From Pararhizobium arenae (GTDB lineage: Bacteria > Pseudomonadota > Alphaproteobacteria > Rhizobiales > Rhizobiaceae), in NCBI RefSeq assembly GCF_001931685.1, contig NZ_MOOY01000002.1:310001-374000 (forward strand): a DNA stretch of 64,000 bases. The letters run 5' to 3'. Position 1 is the stretch's first letter; every line of letters starts with the position of its first letter. The translations under genes were made by a program, and so were the position numbers. The notes beneath the pieces were generated by a model that had not been told where the DNA came from, did not search any database, and saw nothing but the letters and a program-made list of their open reading frames with translations. Of the stretch, positions 61,185 to 64,000 are shown piece after piece.

Positions 61185-61490
61185 ATGATACCCGGAGAAA
61201 TCATTGCCGCCGCAGGCGAGATCGAGCTGAATGTCGGTCTGGATACGGTTTCCATCGATGTTTCCAACACCGGCGACCGCCCGGTGCAGGTTGGCAGCCA
61301 TTATCATTTTGCCGAAACCAATGCCGGCCTGAATTTTGATCGCGAGGCCGCCTATGGCCGCCGTCTGGATATTCCGGCGGGCACCGCGGTTCGTTTCGAG
61401 CCCGGCCAGACGCGCTCGGTGACGCTCATTCCGCTGGCCGGAAAGCGCGAAGTCTATGGTTTCCGCCAGAAGGTCATGGGCAAGCTGTGA
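61185..61490 (+). CDS. ureB: Urease beta subunit
   Basis: Structural beta subunit of 101 residues beginning [18 protein letters not shown], with [51 protein letters not shown]. The start is ATG 61185, which gives 8 bases from AAAGGA; ATG 61179 is too close to the ribosome site. It ends four bases into a possible GTG start of the next gene. Confidence 0.95.
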   Translation: MIPGEIIAAAGEIELNVGLDTVSIDVSNTGDRPVQVGSHYHFAETNAGLNFDREAAYGRRLDIPAGTAVRFEPGQTRSVTLIPLAGKREVYGFRQKVMGKL

Positions 61491-61501
61491 GTGTCTTGAC
61501 G

Positions 61502-61927
61502 ATGAAGCGGGGAGTCGCTCCGCTGCTGATGGCATGTGGCGTCGTTCTGATCGCCGGCGGCGCCCGCGCGCACGAAGATGAGCCGAAGGTCGATTGCGCC
61601 AATGCGATGACCCAGATGGAAATCAACATCTGCGCCAGCCGGGATTATGAGGCAGCGGACAAGGAACTGAACGCGCAGTGGGCCAAGACTAGGAAGGTCA
61701 TGGTCGATTGGGATGCCGAACTGGAAGAGCAAAACAAGGGTGCCGTTGATTCCTTGATGAAGGCGCAGCGCGCCTGGATCGAGTATCGTGACGGCCAGTG
61801 TGATGCGGTGGGCTACAGCGTCTGGGGTGGCACCATGTATCCGGCCGTTGTCGCCGGTTGCCTCGCCGACCTGACGCGCAAGCGCACGGAAGAATTGAAA
61901 GATCTTGCCAACGGCATTGAACAGTAG
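61502..61927 (+). CDS. LprI-like (lysozyme inhibitor LprI N-terminal domain) secreted protein
   Basis: Protein of about 141 residues with a signal peptide (MKRGVAPLLMACGVVLIAGGARA) followed by a four-cysteine helical domain (DCANAMTQMEINICASRDYEAADKELNAQW, QRAWIEYRDGQCDAVGYSVWGGTMYPAVVAGCLADLTRKRTEELKDL). It matches the DUF1311/LprI-type domain. GTG 61487 overlapping the ureB stop is the alternative start. It is set between ureB and the accessory gene; a direct link to urease is unknown. Confidence 0.85.
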   Translation: MKRGVAPLLMACGVVLIAGGARAHEDEPKVDCANAMTQMEINICASRDYEAADKELNAQWAKTRKVMVDWDAELEEQNKGAVDSLMKAQRAWIEYRDGQCDAVGYSVWGGTMYPAVVAGCLADLTRKRTEELKDLANGIEQ

Positions 61928-61938
61928 GCGAAAGTGAT

Positions 61939-62592
61939 ATGAAGCAGAAGATCATGATCGTCGGAAATGGTGAGGTGCCGCCGGGGGCGGCGGGCCTCAT
62001 CGATTCCGCCGATCTGGTGATCCGCTTCAACGATTGCCGCACCTATGGCGCGGCAGGCGAAAAGACCGACGTGGTCGCCATCTGCAACACCGGCCGCCCC
62101 GGAAAGGCGCGGCTTGCTTCGGCGGAATGGGCGAGCCATCCGGCCTTGCAGCAGGCCGATGCCATCTGGAGCGTACGCGATCCCGCCAAGTTCACTGCCC
62201 TGCGCGCTGTTCTGGCCATCAGCCACCCGGAGCTTGATGATTTCTGCGACGACTACACCGCGGATTTCGCGCGGCTCTGTGTCTGTCTCGGCAAGAAGCA
62301 TTCGGTCATCAGTCGCGCCGTGCATGAGGCGGTCGATACGCAGTTGCAGGTCTTTGCGCCCGAGCCTTACGTGGTGCCAAGCAGCGGCCTGATCGTGATT
62401 GCCTTCGTGCTCGAGAGTTTTCGCGATGCCGATCTCACCATTGCCGGCTTTGGCCATGAGGGGTGGGAGGGCCATCCCTTCGAGGCCGAGCGCAAGCTGG
62501 TCGAGCGTTGGATCGGCGAGGGGCGCCTCTCGCGCCTTCGGCCGCTTGAAGGTGTTGCGGCGTCATCCATTCAATCGGCTGCGCCTTTGTAA
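61939..62592 (+). CDS. Urease operon accessory protein with sialyltransferase-like motifs
   Basis: Protein of 217 residues without a signal peptide. IMIVGNGEVPP (5-15) through ADLVIRFNDCRTYG (24-37) resembles the large sialylmotif of GT29 enzymes (VGN...IDSxDxVxRxN), with Asn10 and Asn31 at the key positions. VVPSSGLIVIAFVLES (145-160) then IAGFGHEGWEGHPFEAERKL (168-187) resembles the small motif (PSTG...YGF) and the later His/Glu positions. Rhizobial annotations call this gene a urease operon accessory protein. The glycosyltransferase likeness is my reading, and enzymatic activity is unproven. Confidence 0.75.
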   Translation: MKQKIMIVGNGEVPPGAAGLIDSADLVIRFNDCRTYGAAGEKTDVVAICNTGRPGKARLASAEWASHPALQQADAIWSVRDPAKFTALRAVLAISHPELDDFCDDYTADFARLCVCLGKKHSVISRAVHEAVDTQLQVFAPEPYVVPSSGLIVIAFVLESFRDADLTIAGFGHEGWEGHPFEAERKLVERWIGEGRLSRLRPLEGVAASSIQSAAPL

Positions 62593-62666
62593 GGCGCGGA
62601 GCGAGATAAAAAACTGAATTTATGCGGATTTCTCCCAGAATCCAGCACTCCAGAGGGTGAAGAACA

Positions 62667-64000
62667 ATGTCCTACAAAATGTCTCGCGCGGCCTATGCCA
62701 GCATGTTCGGGCCGACCACCGGTGACAAGGTGCGGCTTGCCGATACGGAACTGTTCATCGAGGTCGAGAAGGACTTCACCACCTATGGCGACGAGGTGAA
62801 GTTTGGCGGCGGCAAGGTCATTCGCGACGGCATGGGCCAGAGCCAGGTGACGCGCGCCAATGGCGCCGTCGATACCGTCATCACCAATGCGCTGATCGTC
62901 GATCACTGGGGCATCGTCAAGGCGGATATCGGCCTGAAGGACGGCCTGATCGTCGCCATCGGCAAGGCCGGCAATCCGGATACCCAGCCGAACGTCGATA
63001 TCATCGTCGGCCCCGGTACGGAGGCGATTGCCGCCGAAGGCAAGATCATCACCGCCGGCGGCATGGACAGCCACATCCACTTCATCTGCCCGCAGCAGAT
63101 CGAGGAAGCGCTGATGAGCGGCCTCACCACCATGTTCGGCGGCGGCACCGGCCCCGCCCATGGCACGCTCGCGACCACCTGCACGCCGGGCCCGTGGCAT
63201 ATTGCCCGCATGATCGAGGCGGCCGATGCTTTCCCGATGAACCTTGCCTTTGCCGGCAAGGGCAACGCCTCGCTGCCCGGCGCGCTGGTCGAGATGGTCA
63301 TGGGTGGCGCGACCTCGCTGAAGCTGCACGAGGATTGGGGCACGACCCCGGCTGCGATCGATTGCTGCCTGTCGGTGGCCGACGAATACGACGTGCAGGT
63401 GATGATCCACACGGACACGCTGAACGAAAGCGGCTTCGTCGAGGATTCCATCGCCGCGCTCAAGGGCCGCACCATCCATGCCTTCCATACCGAAGGCGCG
63501 GGCGGCGGCCATGCGCCTGACATCATCAAGATCTGCGGCCAGCCAAACGTCATCCCGTCGTCCACCAACCCGACGCGGCCCTACACGAAGAACACGCTGG
63601 CCGAGCACCTCGACATGCTGATGGTCTGTCACCACCTGTCGCCATCGATCCCGGAAGACATTGCTTTCGCCGAAAGCCGTATCCGCAAGGAAACCATCGC
63701 TGCCGAAGACATCCTGCACGATATCGGCGCCTTCTCGATCATCTCGTCCGACAGCCAGGCCATGGGCCGCGTCGGCGAAGTGGCGATCCGCACCTGGCAG
63801 ACGGCCGACAAGATGAAGCGCCAGCGCGGGCGTTTGGCCGAAGAGAGGGGCGAAAACGACAATTTCCGCGTCAAGCGCTATATCGCCAAGTACACGATCA
63901 ACCCGGCGGTGGCGCATGGTCTGAGCCATGTCATCGGCTCGGTCGAAGTCGGCAAGCGCGCCGATCTGGTGATGTGGAACCCGGCCTTTTTCGGCGTCAA
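62667..64000 (+). CDS. ureC: Urease alpha subunit, 3' end cut by window edge
   Basis: Catalytic subunit, 444 of about 570 residues visible. Ni-binding and catalytic residues are in place: His136/His138 (MDSHIHF), carbamylated Lys219 (SLKLHEDWG), His248 (MIHTDT), His274 ([11 protein letters not shown]), flap Cys321 with His322/His323 (MVCHHLSP), and Asp362 (SSDSQAMG). The numbering is offset by +2 from Klebsiella UreC. ATG 62667 follows GAGGGTGAAGAACA. ureEFG are expected beyond the right edge. Urea hydrolysis to ammonia and carbonate takes place in the cytoplasm. Confidence 0.96.
   Translation, partial: MSYKMSRAAYASMFGPTTGDKVRLADTELFIEVEKDFTTYGDEVKFGGGKVIRDGMGQSQVTRANGAVDTVITNALIVDHWGIVKADIGLKDGLIVAIGKAGNPDTQPNVDIIVGPGTEAIAAEGKIITAGGMDSHIHFICPQQIEEALMSGLTTMFGGGTGPAHGTLATTCTPGPWHIARMIEAADAFPMNLAFAGKGNASLPGALVEMVMGGATSLKLHEDWGTTPAAIDCCLSVADEYDVQVMIHTDTLNESGFVEDSIAALKGRTIHAFHTEGAGGGHAPDIIKICGQPNVIPSSTNPTRPYTKNTLAEHLDMLMVCHHLSPSIPEDIAFAESRIRKETIAAEDILHDIGAFSIISSDSQAMGRVGEVAIRTWQTADKMKRQRGRLAEERGENDNFRVKRYIAKYTINPAVAHGLSHVIGSVEVGKRADLVMWNPAFFGV

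Noticed and set aside
62571-63929. 452-residue open frame on - across ureC
   Set aside because: Antisense to ureC, whose catalytic residues are all present on the + strand.

Overview
The window is a high-GC chromosomal or chromid-like segment of an alphaproteobacterium, most likely Rhizobiaceae (Rhizobium/Agrobacterium/Neorhizobium group). The reasons are the many solute-binding-protein ABC operons, the soxBDAG sarcosine oxidase genes, a urt-ure urea block with DUF1272, LprI-like and 'urease operon accessory' genes set between the ure genes, and two families of G/C-rich intergenic palindromic elements typical of rhizobial genomes. I saw no rRNA, tRNA, CRISPR array, insertion sequence, integrase or replication origin. 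The species call is an inference from gene content only.

Layout. (1) 1-13031: carbohydrate or polyol catabolism. A truncated aldehyde dehydrogenase and a LacI repressor are followed by a CUT1 sugar ABC transporter (binding protein, two permeases, ATPase), two GMC flavin oxidoreductases, an SDR, a Dabb protein and a glycerate kinase. (2) 13300-17176: a transglutaminase-like protein, a 42-residue membrane peptide gene, a second aldehyde dehydrogenase and a DMT exporter. (3) 17173-25548: a nitrogen-compound cluster with aminotransferase, LysR regulator, agmatinase-family ureohydrolase, polyamine/opine-type ABC transporter and a nitrilase-superfamily amidase. This set could feed urea to the urease at the other end of the window. 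(4) 25646-32092: mixed genes, namely a quinone/FMN reductase, a dioxygenase-esterase fusion resembling MhqO plus MhqD, an SDR, a Crp/Fnr regulator, a single-domain response regulator, an orphan DUF2793 phage-type protein and CysQ. (5) 32379-40062: sarcosine oxidase soxBDAG, then a separate dimethylglycine/sarcosine dehydrogenase-like flavoprotein. (6) 40369-45885: branched-chain amino acid transporter livHMGF, a small membrane protein and livK. (7) 45986-48808: a two-cysteine MarR/OhrR-type regulator divergent from a Tat-exported alpha/beta hydrolase, with three copies of one operator-like motif between them, then a D-2-hydroxyacid dehydrogenase.

(8) 49037-64000: the most distinctive region. 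A 1130-residue hybrid histidine kinase has an NCS1 (purine/cytosine permease) N-terminal half and a cysteine-rich module before its kinase core. It overlaps its LuxR-type response regulator gene and is divergent from urtABCDE (urea uptake) and ureDAB-ureC (urease). A perfect 16-bp palindrome lies in the shared intergenic region. The simplest reading is a transporter-like sensor controlling urea import and hydrolysis. That is an inference from position and architecture. The urease operon also carries a small protein whose motifs match, in order, the sialylmotifs of family-29 glycosyltransferases. ureC runs off the right edge, so ureEFG are not visible.

Paired G/C-rich palindromic elements sit in six intergenic sites, three per family. 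Three of those sites lie inside ABC-transporter operons, where they may adjust expression of binding protein relative to membrane components.
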